DNA from: Nemophila menziesii
Taxonomy: Eukaryota; Streptophyta; Magnoliopsida; Boraginales; Hydrophyllaceae
Length of the DNA stretch: 64,000 nt
Direction of reading: 5' to 3'
Assembly: GCA_029959085.1 (NCBI GenBank)
Contig: JARWIR010000017.1
Span: 24,541,507-24,605,506 of the forward strand
The stretch's first letter is position 1. Each line of letters starts with the position of its first letter. Both the position numbers and the translations under genes were made by a program. The notes beneath the pieces are model-generated. The model had not been told where the DNA came from, did not search any database, and saw only the letters and a program-made list of their open reading frames with translations. Shown one piece after another: positions 33,191 through 44,565 of this stretch.

Positions 33191-34825
33191 CAAATAAGAC
33201 TTGTATGGATATTAATCTAACTTTCAAAACTTGTAAATCTGAATCGTGACCCTTGCTAACTAAAACTAGACAAAAGTCTGGACCAAAAAGAGGCAGTCTC
33301 CTAATGGAGCTCTAACGGTCAAGTCAACCTTATGGTGCATGGATATTTTAGATAGTATAATGGTGTACCTTGTTTCATGAATAGGCAGAGGTATTTACAG
33401 TAGAAGTCCATTAGACTCCCAATTGTTATTTTTTCATTTTTTTCTTTAGAAGGGGATCAAAGGTAAATGCCCATCCGAGTGTTCTCTCCCATCCCGAGGA
33501 AGTGATCCCTAAGGAAAATTTCTTAAAATCGTATATTAGTTGTAACTATTTAAAGGGTTCAATCTATTCATTGATCCTAAAGGGTATTTTGGGCGTATTA
33601 TTGTTGAATTTCTTTTTATATGTTCTAGATGATTACGTTTATTGAGGCTCGAGTCTATTTCCCTATTAATGTTCCAATTTATTATCTTAGTATAGTCTTG
33701 TCATTTTATAGGTATATCTTAATTACTTGTATTCTTTTCCTATAAACTCTTGATTATTAACAAAATTACCATGAGTAATTGTGGATATCACCTCGGATCA
33801 CATCACCCTTTTATCAACTCCTAGGTGGATTTTAAATGGACCAATAATTTAAATTATCTTTCTTTATATATCATTTTCTCGTTATTTTACGATTGGTCCA
33901 CATAAGGAGTGAGGTATAATTTGGGGTGATATCCAACATTTCTCTAATAAAATATTTTCAACGATAATTTCTTGTATAATTAATCTACTTACTTCGATCT
34001 TGTTCACTAAAGTCATTCCTCCCATTGAAACTACGAAATATCATACTTAATTAGTCTAGTTATTATATCTCAATATCACCAATCTATCACAATAAACTAA
34101 CAAATATGTTGGTGCTTGTAAACTATTTTGTTGACTTGGAATATGACCTTGGCTCACTGTTTCTTTGATGTCGGATTTGAGTTCCAAACTCTAGGTACTC
34201 ACAACCTAAAATCATGGATTAGTCACCACAGGGATAGGTTCTTCTCGATAGCACTCTGACGATCAAGATAGTCCAAATACTATTTTATTCAAGACATGTA
34301 AACCAAGTAAGTAGTGCTCATATCTTTCTTATTTGGGAACAAAGTTATTAAAAGGAGTTATTTCAAACCCATAAATACCCTGTGGGATATTAACGTATGT
34401 AGGAGTGCTACTAAAAGATTTTCCTCCTCAAGATCTCATAAGAGATTTTGGATAGAAGGTCATATATATGAGTTGATGATATTATTGGTTGAGGGTTGTA
34501 TTAGTCACATGAAGTCTTTAGCCATTTGGCCAGACTTGTCGGATTAATGTGGATCATTTATGACCAGAAACATTCTTAGAAAATCGATATAAAACCATAT
34601 TTACCAAACTAGAAATTAAGACTAAAAAAAACCTAAAAGGAAATGTAATTTAAACACTTTGTGTGATCTTGATATCAAATTTCTTTATTCTGATATCATT
34701 ATATGTTTCGTACTTGATCTCATCATTACAATTAAAATCGTGACAGTTCATTCATAATATTTTCCCAAGTTCATTACACCGGTCCAAATATCACATTAGA
34801 TAAGTACAAGTAGTTGTGGATTTTT
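33191..34825. other. Intergenic, no gene recognised
   Basis: AT-rich sequence without a supported reading frame or a matching LTR pair. Probably old TE debris. Confidence 0.3.
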
Positions 34826-35434
34826 TTGGTTGGGTAAACGGTTATATTAAAATAAAGGAGAAACTATACACTATACAAATAGTCACCTACCTAGACTCGA
34901 AAGCTTAAGGTAGCAACAAGTTATGCACTATCAACTGTCTCACACTATTACAAGTTAACCACCCACTATCGTCCAAGACATGATGAGCGAACAAAGATAA
35001 TAGTATGGAATAAGTGCACCACTTTATCTCCTTGACAACCGCTTCAATTGAAGATGACTCGCCTCTCATAGCAAGATTATTTCTCTCCCTCCATATACAA
35101 TAAATAGTAGCTCCAAAATCTATCCTCCAAGCCTTTCTTCTCCAATTCTCCCAAACTTTGAGCTTCTTTATCCATTTCAATTCACTCAACAAGGTGTTCA
35201 TGTCCTTTACAATTTCAAACCATTTATTAATCTTATCCCAAATACATCTAGCATATGCGTATTCAAGTTAAAGGTGCTTATTCTACTCAAAATCCTCACC
35301 ACATAGTTCACAAAGTGGATCCAATTACAAATAAGTCATTCTATCCTTCATATTTAATCCCTCATTTAATGTCATCCAAATAACAGTGACATGTTTTGGA
35401 ATAACACAATAATCCAATATAATCTTAGATGAGG
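34826..35434 (-). pseudogene. LINE 3' fragment: RT zinc-binding (zf-RVT) domain and tail
   Basis: Minus-strand remnant of a plant L1-type ORF2 C-terminus. From the 35434 side: PKHVTVIWMTLNEGLNMKDRM, CELCGEDFE, WDKINKWFEIVKD and GATIYCIWRERNNLAMRGE, the usual zf-RVT order, with stops near 35240-35290. A ~90-bp 3' region follows, ending in a short A run (plus-strand ttttttt at 34827-34833). At 35434 it is joined directly to gypsy gag, forming a chance fused frame. It could be the 3' end of the LINE whose 5' part lies at 44566-49660, since both break points adjoin the same gypsy block. Confidence 0.75.
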
Positions 35435-36274
35435 TAAGCTGTTCCAATTGCTGCTCAAGTGTGTTCTTCAACTTATTCTCTAATGAAGAGAATTTTTCAT
35501 CAATTCTAGCACTACTTTCTCTATAACATGCACCTCGGATAGGTTCTCTTATAGTATTCCAACCCAACTCATTCTTCACTGTTCTATTTAAAATGATCTT
35601 AGCATTAGCTGGTGTTACTTGTAAGAATCCACCACCACAAAGCAGGTTTAAATCTTTTCTTGATTGTCCTTCAAAGCCTTTATAAAAAATATTGACATTT
35701 GTTATGGTGCTGTAAGGCCATGATTTGGAACTCTTCTTAACCTGGAATCTTGTCCAACATTTACCCACAAACTCATCTTGTTCTTGTTCAAATGATGTTA
35801 ATGCAATCTGTGCATTCAATCTCATGTTTCTCGGATAATAACGATCAAATAACTTTGTTTGTAACTCATCTCAATTAGTAATTGATCCTCGTTCTTGTGA
35901 ATCATGCCATACACTAGCTGCGTCTATCACGAAAAATCTGAAGTTTGCATAGTACATCTACTCTCTGGTTACACCTTGCGTTATATAAGCATCACATATT
36001 TGCATAAACTTTTGTACTGCACGAATCAGATCTTCTCCTGGTACTCCACGAAAGTTTCCAAAGTTTTGGAATTGAGCTAGCATACCAGGACCGGGTCTGT
36101 ATCGTGCAATATTAATATCTGAAGGACCAATATCAAGAGCAGGAGCGCGATTTGGAGCTTGTTCAAGACCTTGTATGAACCATGGATCATTCTAGCTGGA
36201 GGTTGAGCTTGTCTTCCAGGTGGAGGAGGATATTCATCCAGCATCCTAGGATTAAGATTATTCTCATTAGCCAT
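35434..36274 (-). pseudogene. Gypsy gag, copy A (truncated)
   Basis: Starts MANENNLNPRMLDEYPPPPGR at 36274 and parallels copy B (42782 downward). The capsid region follows in other frames (MRLNAQIALTSFEQEQDEF, NIFYKGFEGQSRKDLNLL, GGGFLQVTPANAKIIL) down to KLKNTLEQQLEQL, where it is cut at 35434 by the LINE fragment. Several frameshifts. There is no pol after it. Confidence 0.82.
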
Positions 36275-36289
36275 TTTTGCTTCTTTGGC

Positions 36290-36407
<118 letters not shown>

Positions 36408-36606
36408 CTTCTTTTCTTCTCTCTTTCTTTTGTTTGCTTGCTTAACTAACCTCTCAGGATTTGAGAGCATACACAAAACCTGTAAAACTTGAGAAAGAAC
36501 GAACAAACGAAAGCGTAAAACTAAAAAATAAAAATAACAATTAAACTACTAAAAGGAATAACACCGGGGTCACACGCTGCCGTCCCCAGCAACGGCGCCA
36601 AAAACT

Positions 36607-38133
36607 TGGTGTCTCCTGGTGTGTGATAAAATCACCACCCCTTTTTAGAGGGACACTACCCGCAAGTGCACAGGTTGTTCCAAGTAATGTGTAAATAATA
36701 CGGATTTCATTCTCAAGGACGGCTAGTTATGACACTAGTATTAATCGGGATAGTGCAATTAATTGTTAGACATAAAAGTAAATGATAAAAATGTTTGTTT
36801 GGTTTTGTTTTAGAATCTAATGACGCAAATAAATAAAATACTAAAATGATTAACATAAAGTAAATGCTGAAAGTAAATATGAGTGGTCACAAAGACGAAA
36901 AGTGTACTTGAGTCTCGCAAGGAATCCACCTAATCAATGTAATCAATGTTTCTTTCTAAGGGTAGAATTGGTATTATTCTTAGTCGAGATTCTAATATCT
37001 CCTAGCCCCCTGTCGGGTGGACCTAAGAGCTATCCTAAAGTACCGGGCGAATATGCCTCTTCAGATGTGAAGTATTTAGCTCTTTGTCTATGTAATTAGT
37101 TAAGCTGTCGGTCAATAACGGACACTACACGGGTATTGAACCCCCCGTCGGATGATCACTTTTGCCACTAAAGTGAAGCCTAAATACTAAAACTTATTTC
37201 TAGTTGTACCAAAAAGAAATAGTAATTGAAGAATAAAGTAATATCCAATATATAATACTCAACTCAAATTAAATTATAAAAATGCCAAATTCAGAAACAT
37301 AAAATAAATTAATTAGGGTTCACCCCTTTATTGCGATTCTCAAGCACTAAGGAAATTAGTTCATAATCAAACTAGAAAATACTGAAATAAAATAGAAAGT
37401 TTTCATGTTCAATTACAAAGAAAGAATAAGGAACCTAATTGAAGGGTTGGAATAGGCCGTTGATGGAAGAAATAACTTTCTCCAGCTCTAGCTTTCTTCT
37501 CTTCTTTCTGCTCCTGAATTGAAAATTATGAAGTGTAGAATGTAATCTGATGAAGTGTGTTAAAAAATGAAGTCTAAAGGCCTATTTATATTGGAGAATT
37601 CGGACTTGGACTTTTTACTTAAAGGAATGGATTAAATGAATAAATGCCCAACACCTAATTAGAAATCTCGTAACTGATATACAGTTGTTAGTAAACCGGA
37701 CGTGACTTTTGTGTCTCAACTCCAAATCACCTGATTCCAGTCCCAAAAGCTTCCTAACTCAAAAACACAGCTTCCTTATTTCTGGTGTCTAAGGCTGAAT
37801 CAGTGGCTAAGTGGCTAAAAATAGTGATTTGTAACAGCTTTCCAGATTTCCCTCTCCTTTATTCAATTCTTCGGATCATCTTTTCTTGCCTTTGACTTCT
37901 ATGCTCGATCTAAGACTTTAATTCCCACTTATCCTCCTTGTCTTGGTACTCCATAGCATCCATGGACCTAAGAACTTTACACTAAAAACAAACAAATTAA
38001 CGCACAAAAGCTCTAAAACGCAAATAATACAATTCCAATGGGAGAAAATGCAATATAACTAAATAAGCATATAAATCTATCAAATAAGTCTATAAATCAC
38101 CTAAAATGATGTCTCGTAAGGGCTAATATTTAG
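36607..38133 (-). repeat. Gypsy LTR A (middle LTR of a tandem)
   Basis: Starts TGGTGTCTCCTGG at 36607, next to an intact PBS (ggcgccgttgctggggacg on the minus strand). It matches LTR B over its length up to 38133, then passes directly into integrase sequence. About 20 bp of the sense 5' end, present in LTR B as tgatgtctcccgttttgtt, is missing. It therefore serves as leader LTR for gag A and as the abutting 3' end of element B. Confidence 0.88.
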
Positions 38134-40900
38134 AGGAAAGGATCCTCCCAAAATGATTGTTTCGCATTTTTAATTAATCTCTTTCTCTCTTGTGAAGTGG
38201 CTCCTTGTGGAAAAGAACCATTCACAATAAGATTTGCTATATCTGCATACCAAGGAGTTTCATTTGTATATATCGAAAATAATCTCTCATCAGGAAACTC
38301 TTCTTTGACCAACTAAGGTCCACTATTAGACTCAGAATCTTCAAGACACGACAAATGATCTGCAACTTGATTATCACAACCCTTTGGATCTCGAATCTCT
38401 AAATCAAACTATTGTAACAACAATACCCATCTAATCGAACACGTCTTTGCATCTTTCTTCCCCGTAAGGTATTTAATCGCAAAACGATCGATAAAAACAA
38501 AAAAATTCTCTCCAAGAAGGTAGGAACGATACTTGTCAAATGCATACACAACAACTACTAGTTCCTTCTCCGTCACGGTATAATTAATCTGAGCACTAGT
38601 GAAATTCTTACTTGCATAGTTTATAGAATGAAATACATTATCTTTTCAAACGGAATCTTCAAACGCAATCTTCCAACCAAGAGGTAATACAATAGGTGCA
38701 AATATGAGCTTCTCCTTGATATCTTTGAATGCCACCATGCAAGCTTCATCAAAAAGGAATTTGGTGTCCTTCTCGAGTAAGTTACACAATGGCTTTAGCG
38801 ATCTTAGAGAAATCCTTAATGAAACGTCGATAAAAACCAGCATGGCCCAAAAAGCTTCTTACCCCGTTCACTGAAATAGGAGGGGGAAGAGTCTTGGTTA
38901 CCTCAATCTTAGCACGATCAACTTCTAAACCTGAACTCCGAACCTTGTGTCCCAATACTATACCCTTACGAACCACGAAATGACACTTCTCCCAGTTCAA
39001 AACCAAATCAGTTTCCTTGCATCTAATTAACACCTTCTCCAAGTTCTGTAAACACTCCTGAAAGTTATCTCCAAACACAGAAAAGTCATCCGTAAATACC
39101 TCAAGGAAATTTTCTATCATGCACCAGAAGATTTCCAGCATGCATCTCTGGAAAGTAGCAGGTGCATTACAGAATCCAAATGGCATTCTACGAAAAGTAA
39201 AGGTACCAGAAGGACATGTAAAGTTCATTTTGTGTTGGTCTTTCAGATCTACATATATCTGGTTATATCCTGAATACCCATCTAAGAAACAATAATATTC
39301 TCTCCCAGCTAATTTGTCTAACATCTGGTCTATAAATGGAAGAGGAAAATGATCTTTTCTGGTAGCCTTATTCAACTTACGATAATCCATACACACACAC
39401 TCTCCAACCAACAACGTTTCTCGAGGGAATGGCTTCATTCTGAGCATTCAGGACAATAGTGATATCACCCTTCTTTGGTACGCACTATGCTGTAGATCTC
39501 CCCGCCTAGGCGCCGCTTAGGCGTCAATTCCCCCCTCAGCCGCTTACGCCTAGTTGAAACTCTAGGCGTTTTTGCCTAGCGCCTTAGTCACCGTAGAATA
39601 GGCTCCTAGCCCGTCTAGGCACCGATTAATGGCGAAAAATGGCCGCCTAGGCGCTGAATTAATGACAAAACATGCTAGCATAGACCTTCTTGTTATTTTT
39701 CTTATTCTCGAGAATTCTTTAATTAATATTATAACTCAATATTTAGTATTTTTATATTTACTATAGTGTTGTTAGATGAATTTTATGACTTAAATGGTCA
39801 AAATTGATATAATTACTATATATATTACTAAATATACAAAACTACACAGCGGGATTCAAAACCGTATAATTCCGCCTAGGCCCCGTATAATCCCTCCTAG
39901 GCGCTAGGCCCCGGTCGACCGCCTAGGCTGCGAAACCGAGATCTACAGCATAGGGTACGCATTGAACTGGACTCACCCATTCGCTACTAGCTATGGGATA
40001 AATGATTCCCTCATCTAGTAATTTAATAACCTCTTTCTTCACCGCTTCCTTCATAAATGGCATCAATCTTCTTTGCCCTTCAACTGAGCGTACACTGTCA
40101 TCTTCTAGAATAATTTTGTATTAGCAGTAGGAAGGACTAATACATTTGATGTCAGCAATAGTCCAATCTATCGCCTCTTTATTAGTTCTCAGTATACGCA
40201 ACAGTTTGTCTTCTTGAAGACCTGTTAAAGTAGCTGAAACAATAACAGGTGAAGTGTTGTTAGTACCTAAATACACATACCTCAAGTGTGACGGAAGCGG
40301 CTTTTCTTCTAATTGTGTGGGAGATTCGATAGATGGTTACTTTATAGGTATTATCTCTCCCGGTTCTCTTACAGGTTCATAGGCTAGACGCCTATACTTT
40401 GGATTTTCAGAATTGAGAGCTTCCACTGTTTCGGAAAGCACTTCCATCATCTCAGGTAAGTCAAGTGTTAGGTCAGCCTAAAAGACATCATCAAAATTTA
40501 TAGTATTTAGTACCTCTTGCGTGGCATGCTCTACTGCATCTATTCAGAAACAGTCCTCTTGGGAATCTGGAAACTTCATATCCCTAAACACTTTGAACTT
40601 TACCTTCTCGTCTAGGATTCACATAGTTAATTCTCTGTTTTCTACATCAATCAAAGTATGCCCCGCGGCTAGGAATGATCTTCCCAAAATGATGGGGACA
40701 TTCCTATCCGCTTTGTATTCAAGTATAACAAAATCAACGGGAAAAATTAAAGTAACTGCCTTGACGAGGACATCTTCTATTCGTTCCTCAGGGTGTGCGA
40801 GGGATTTGTTAGCCATTTGCAAGACCATAGAGTCAGTCTCGCGATTCCTATCTTCAACTTCTCAAATATTGATTTGGGCATGAGATTGATACTCGCACCC
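38134..40900 (-). pseudogene. Gypsy pol, copy B: protease end, RT, RNase H, integrase N-terminus
   Basis: Athila-like pol remnant on the minus strand. Protease C-terminus in 40619-40828 (VPIILGRSFLAAGHTLIDVE). RT in 38782-39447 (CMDYRKLNKATRKDHFPLPF, MPFGFCNAPATFQRCM) with the catalytic FTDDFSVFG near 39085, where Tyr/Met-Asp-Asp is usual. RNase H starts near 38840 (VAFKDIKEKL), with the pre-integrase linker NQVADHLS near 38360, and the integrase N-terminus VKEEFPDERLFS...WEDPFL ends at 38134. The rest of integrase is deleted at the LTR A junction. A MITE at 39485-39953 separates protease from RT. Multiple stops. Confidence 0.9.
39485..39953. mobile_element. 469-bp MITE with perfect 16-bp TIRs, copy 1
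   Basis: Ends CTATGCTGTAGATCTC and GAGATCTACAGCATAG are perfect inverted repeats; flanks ggtacgca at 39477-39484 and 39954-39961 are a perfect 8-bp target duplication. The 8-bp duplication suggests hAT or a related superfamily, although the end sequence is not the usual CAGGGG type. Both subterminal regions are packed with cctaggcg/cgcctagg units; the middle is AT-rich and non-coding. Inserted in gypsy pol between protease and RT. Confidence 0.9.
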
Positions 40901-41304
40901 AAATCACACAAAGCTTTCCCTTGCCACTCATTACCAACAGAAATCGAATACGTAAAACTCACAGGGTCAGGTAACTTAGGTGAAAACTTACTTTGGCATA
41001 TGGCACTACACTTTTCTGGCAACCCTATCATTTCATTCTCAAGGTATGGTCTTTTGTTGGTAATGGCTCTATTAAAAAAATTGACGTATTTCGGCACATC
41101 TCTAATAGCATCGAAGAATGGAATATTAATGTTAAGACCCCTTACCACATTCATGAATTTCTGATAGTCAGCCATATCTCCTTTCTTTTGAAAACTTGAG
41201 GGAAAAGGTGGAGGAGGACAGGTTTCTACAACATCTTTCTTCTTTGGGTTTTCCGGAATCTTCTCCACTTCCACTACTTCAGGTTCATCATCTTTGGTAA
41301 TCAT
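40777..41304 (-). pseudogene. Gypsy Gag C-terminus and protease, copy B
   Basis: 175-codon frame with CPPPPFPSSFQKKGD, INIPFFDAIRDVPKY, GLPEKCSAICQSK and the protease active-site block ALCDLGASINLMPKS (DLGA in place of the usual DSGA/DTGA, common in this lineage). It parallels the end of the Gag frame in the nested gypsy derivative but continues into protease, as an autonomous element would. Frame ends near 40780 and continues in the 40619-40828 frame. Confidence 0.85.
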
Positions 41305-42782
41305 AAAAAGTGGGAGCTTCTTACCACTTCTGAGCGCTATAGCATTACAATCTTCTTTCTGTTTCGAATCTTCAGTGTCACTTGGGAGTTGCCCTTGTGG
41401 ACGCTAATTCAACTGTTTTGCCATCTGAGCCATATGATTTTCTAACATTTTAAGTGCTGCGGCAAAAGATTGTTGATCTTGGTGCGCCTTCATTTGAAGG
41501 TTGATTAATGTTTGTAAGTTTTGTTAAATATCTAACGCACCTTCTTGAGGTTGAGCAGAATGAGCTTTCCGATTCATAGTATCGATATAGGTGTCTTGAG
41601 GAGGTTGTCTCTAAGCTTGATTTCCGTAATTTTGTCCCCTTTGGTAGTTTTTGTTGTCTTGGTTGATAGTAATTACCTTGGGGACACGGTTGATATACGT
41701 ATGCCAAATTAGCGGCGCCACTTTGATTAGAATATTAGAAACTCGGATGGTTTCTATTGGTTGATAACCTTGACCACCTGAATTATAGTTCCCTCGGTTG
41801 GAAACAAACATCACAGATTCTGCATTACTTTGACAATGCTCCCAGTCAGGATCTTTTACACCACAGTTAGAGCACCCATATATCTCTTGTGTAACATTAA
41901 TATCTGCTCTTCTACATAAAAACCTTCTTTAACAGCTAAGGTAAGTTGTTTCAATTTTTGCTCAAGTGTGTTCTTCAACTTATTCTCTTATGAAGAGAAT
42001 TTCTCATCAATTTGAGCACTACTTTCTCTATAACCTGCACCTCATATAGGTTCTCTTACAGTATTACAACCCAACTCATTCTCACTGTTCTATTTAAAAT
42101 GATCTTAGCATTAGCTGGTGTTACCTGTAAGAATCCACCACCACAAAACAGGTCTAAATCTTTTCTTGATTTTCCTTCAAGGCCTTTATAAAATATTGAC
42201 ATTTGTTGTGGTACTGTAAGGCCATGATATGGAACTCTTCTTAACCATAATTAGAATCTTGTCCAACATTTACCCACAGACTCATCTTGTTCTTGTTCAA
42301 TGATGTTAACGCAATTTGTGAGTTCAGTTTCATGTTGCTCGGATAATAACGATCAAAGAACGTTGTTTGTAACTCATCCTAATTAGTAATTGATCCTGGT
42401 TCTTGTGAATCATGACATACACTAGCTGCGTCTATCACAAAAATTTTGAAGTTTGCAAAGTACATCTTCTCTCTGGTTACACCTTGCGTTATATACGCAT
42501 CACATATTTGCATATACTTCTGTACTGCACGAATCGGATCTTCTCCGGTACTCCACGAAAGTTTCCAAAGTTATGGAATTGAGCTAACATACCAGGATCG
42601 AGTCTGTACCATGCAACATTAATATCTGAAGGACCAATACCAAGAGCAGGAGCGCGATATGTAGCTTGTTCAGGACCTTGTATGAACCAAGGATCATTAA
42701 TAAGTTGAGATTGAGCTTGTCTTCCAGGTGGTGGAGGATCTTCATCTACAATCCTAGGATTAGGATTATTCTCATTAGCCAT
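41305..42782 (-). pseudogene. Gypsy gag, copy B (several frames)
   Basis: Starts MANENNPNPRIVDEDPPPPGR at 42782. N-terminal region in 42489-42782, then capsid homology through 41930 in shifted frames (same blocks as copy A), and a Tyr/Gln-rich region with a CCHC knuckle near 41820-41880. At least four frame changes. The leader upstream contains a PBS with an internal deletion (caacgacgccaaaaac at 42988-43003 against the full site in copy A). Confidence 0.8.
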
Positions 42783-43004
42783 TTCTGCTTCTTTGGCTAA
42801 TCTCTGTCTCTCTCGCTTCTTTTTCTTCTTTCTTTCTTTTGTTTGCTTGCTTAACTAACTTATCAGGATTTGAGAGTATACACCAAACCCGTAAAACCTG
42901 AGAAAGAACGAACAAACGAAAGCGTAAAACTAAATATTAAAAATAACAATTAAACTACTAAATGATTAACACCGGGGTCACACGCTACAACGACGCCAAA
43001 AACT

Positions 43005-44565
43005 TGGTGTCTCCTGGTGCGTGATAAAATCACCACCCTATTTAGAGAGATACTACCTGCAAGTACACGGGTCGTTCCAAGTAATGTGTAAATAATACGG
43101 ATTTCGTTCTCAGGGACGGCTAGTTATGACACTAGTATTAATCGGGATAGTAGAATTAGTTGTTAGACAGACTAGTAAATGATAAAAATGTTTGTTTGGT
43201 TTTGTTTTAGAATCTAAAGACGCAAATAAATAAAGTACTAAAATGATTAACATAAATTAAATGCTGAAAGTAAATATGAGTGGATGCAAAGACGAGAAGT
43301 GTACTTGAGTCTCGCAAGGAATCCACCTAATCAATGTAATCAATGTTTATGTCTAAGGGTAGATTGGTATTATTATATTAGTCTAGATTCTAATATCTCC
43401 TAGCCCCCTGTCGGGTGGACCTAGGAGTTATCCTAAAGTACTATAAACCCTTAACCGGGTGAATATGCCTCTTCGCATGTGAAGTATTTACCTATTTGGC
43501 TATGTAACTATTTAAGTTGTCGGTCAATAACGGACATTACACGGGTATTACCTAAGTCTATATTCGAACCCCCCCATCGGATGATCACTTTTGCAACTAA
43601 AGTGAAGCCTAAATACTAAATCTTATTTCTAGTTGTACCGAAGAATAAAGTAATATTTAATATATAATACTCAACTCAAATTAAATTATAAAAATCCCAA
43701 ATTCAGAAACATGGAATAAATTAATTAGGGTTCATCCCTTTATTGCGATTCTCAAGCACTAAGGAAATTAGTACATAATCAAACTAGAAAATACTGTAAT
43801 AAAATAGAAAGTATTCATGTTCAATTACAAAGAAAGAATAAGGAACCTAATTGAAGGGTTGGAATAGGATGTTGATGGAATGAATAACTTTCTCCAGCTT
43901 ATAACTTTCTTCTTTCCTTTCTACTCTTGACTTATAAATAATTAAGTGTAGAATGTAATATGATGAAGTGTGTTAAAAAATGAAGTCTAAATGCCTATTT
44001 ATATTGGAGAATTCGGACTTGGTCTATTTACTTAAAGAAATAGATTTAATGTATAAAAGCCCAACTCCTAATTAGAAATCCCGTAACTGATGTACAACTT
44101 TTAGTAAAACGGACGTAACCTTTGCGTCTCAACTCTAAATCACCTGATTACAATCCCAAAATCTTCCTAACTCAAAAACTCGGCTTCCTTATTTCATGGC
44201 TATAAGGCTGAATCAGTGGCTAAGTGGCTAAAAAACAACGATTTGTAAAAGCTTTCCAGATTTCCCTCTCCTCTATTAAATTCTTCAGATCATCTTTTCT
44301 TGCCTTTGACTTCTATGCTCGATCTAAGACTTTAATTTCCACTTCTCCTCTTTCTCTTGGTGCTCATAGCATCCACGGACCTAATAACTTTACACTAAAA
44401 ACAAACAAATTAATGCACAAAAGCTCTAAAATGCAAATAATACAATTCCAAGGGGAGAAAATGCAATATAACTAAATAAGAATAAAAGTATATCAAATAA
44501 GTTTATTAATAACCTAAAATGATGTCTCCTAAGGACTAATATTTAGAACAAAACGGGAGACATCA
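43005..44565 (-). repeat. Gypsy LTR B, 5' LTR, 1561 bp
   Basis: Starts TGGTGTCTCCTGG at 43005 and ends cgggagacatca at 44565 (plus reading). It is the complete form of the LTR family also seen at 36607-38133 and from 62684 to the right edge. It abuts LINE sequence at 44566. Confidence 0.9.
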
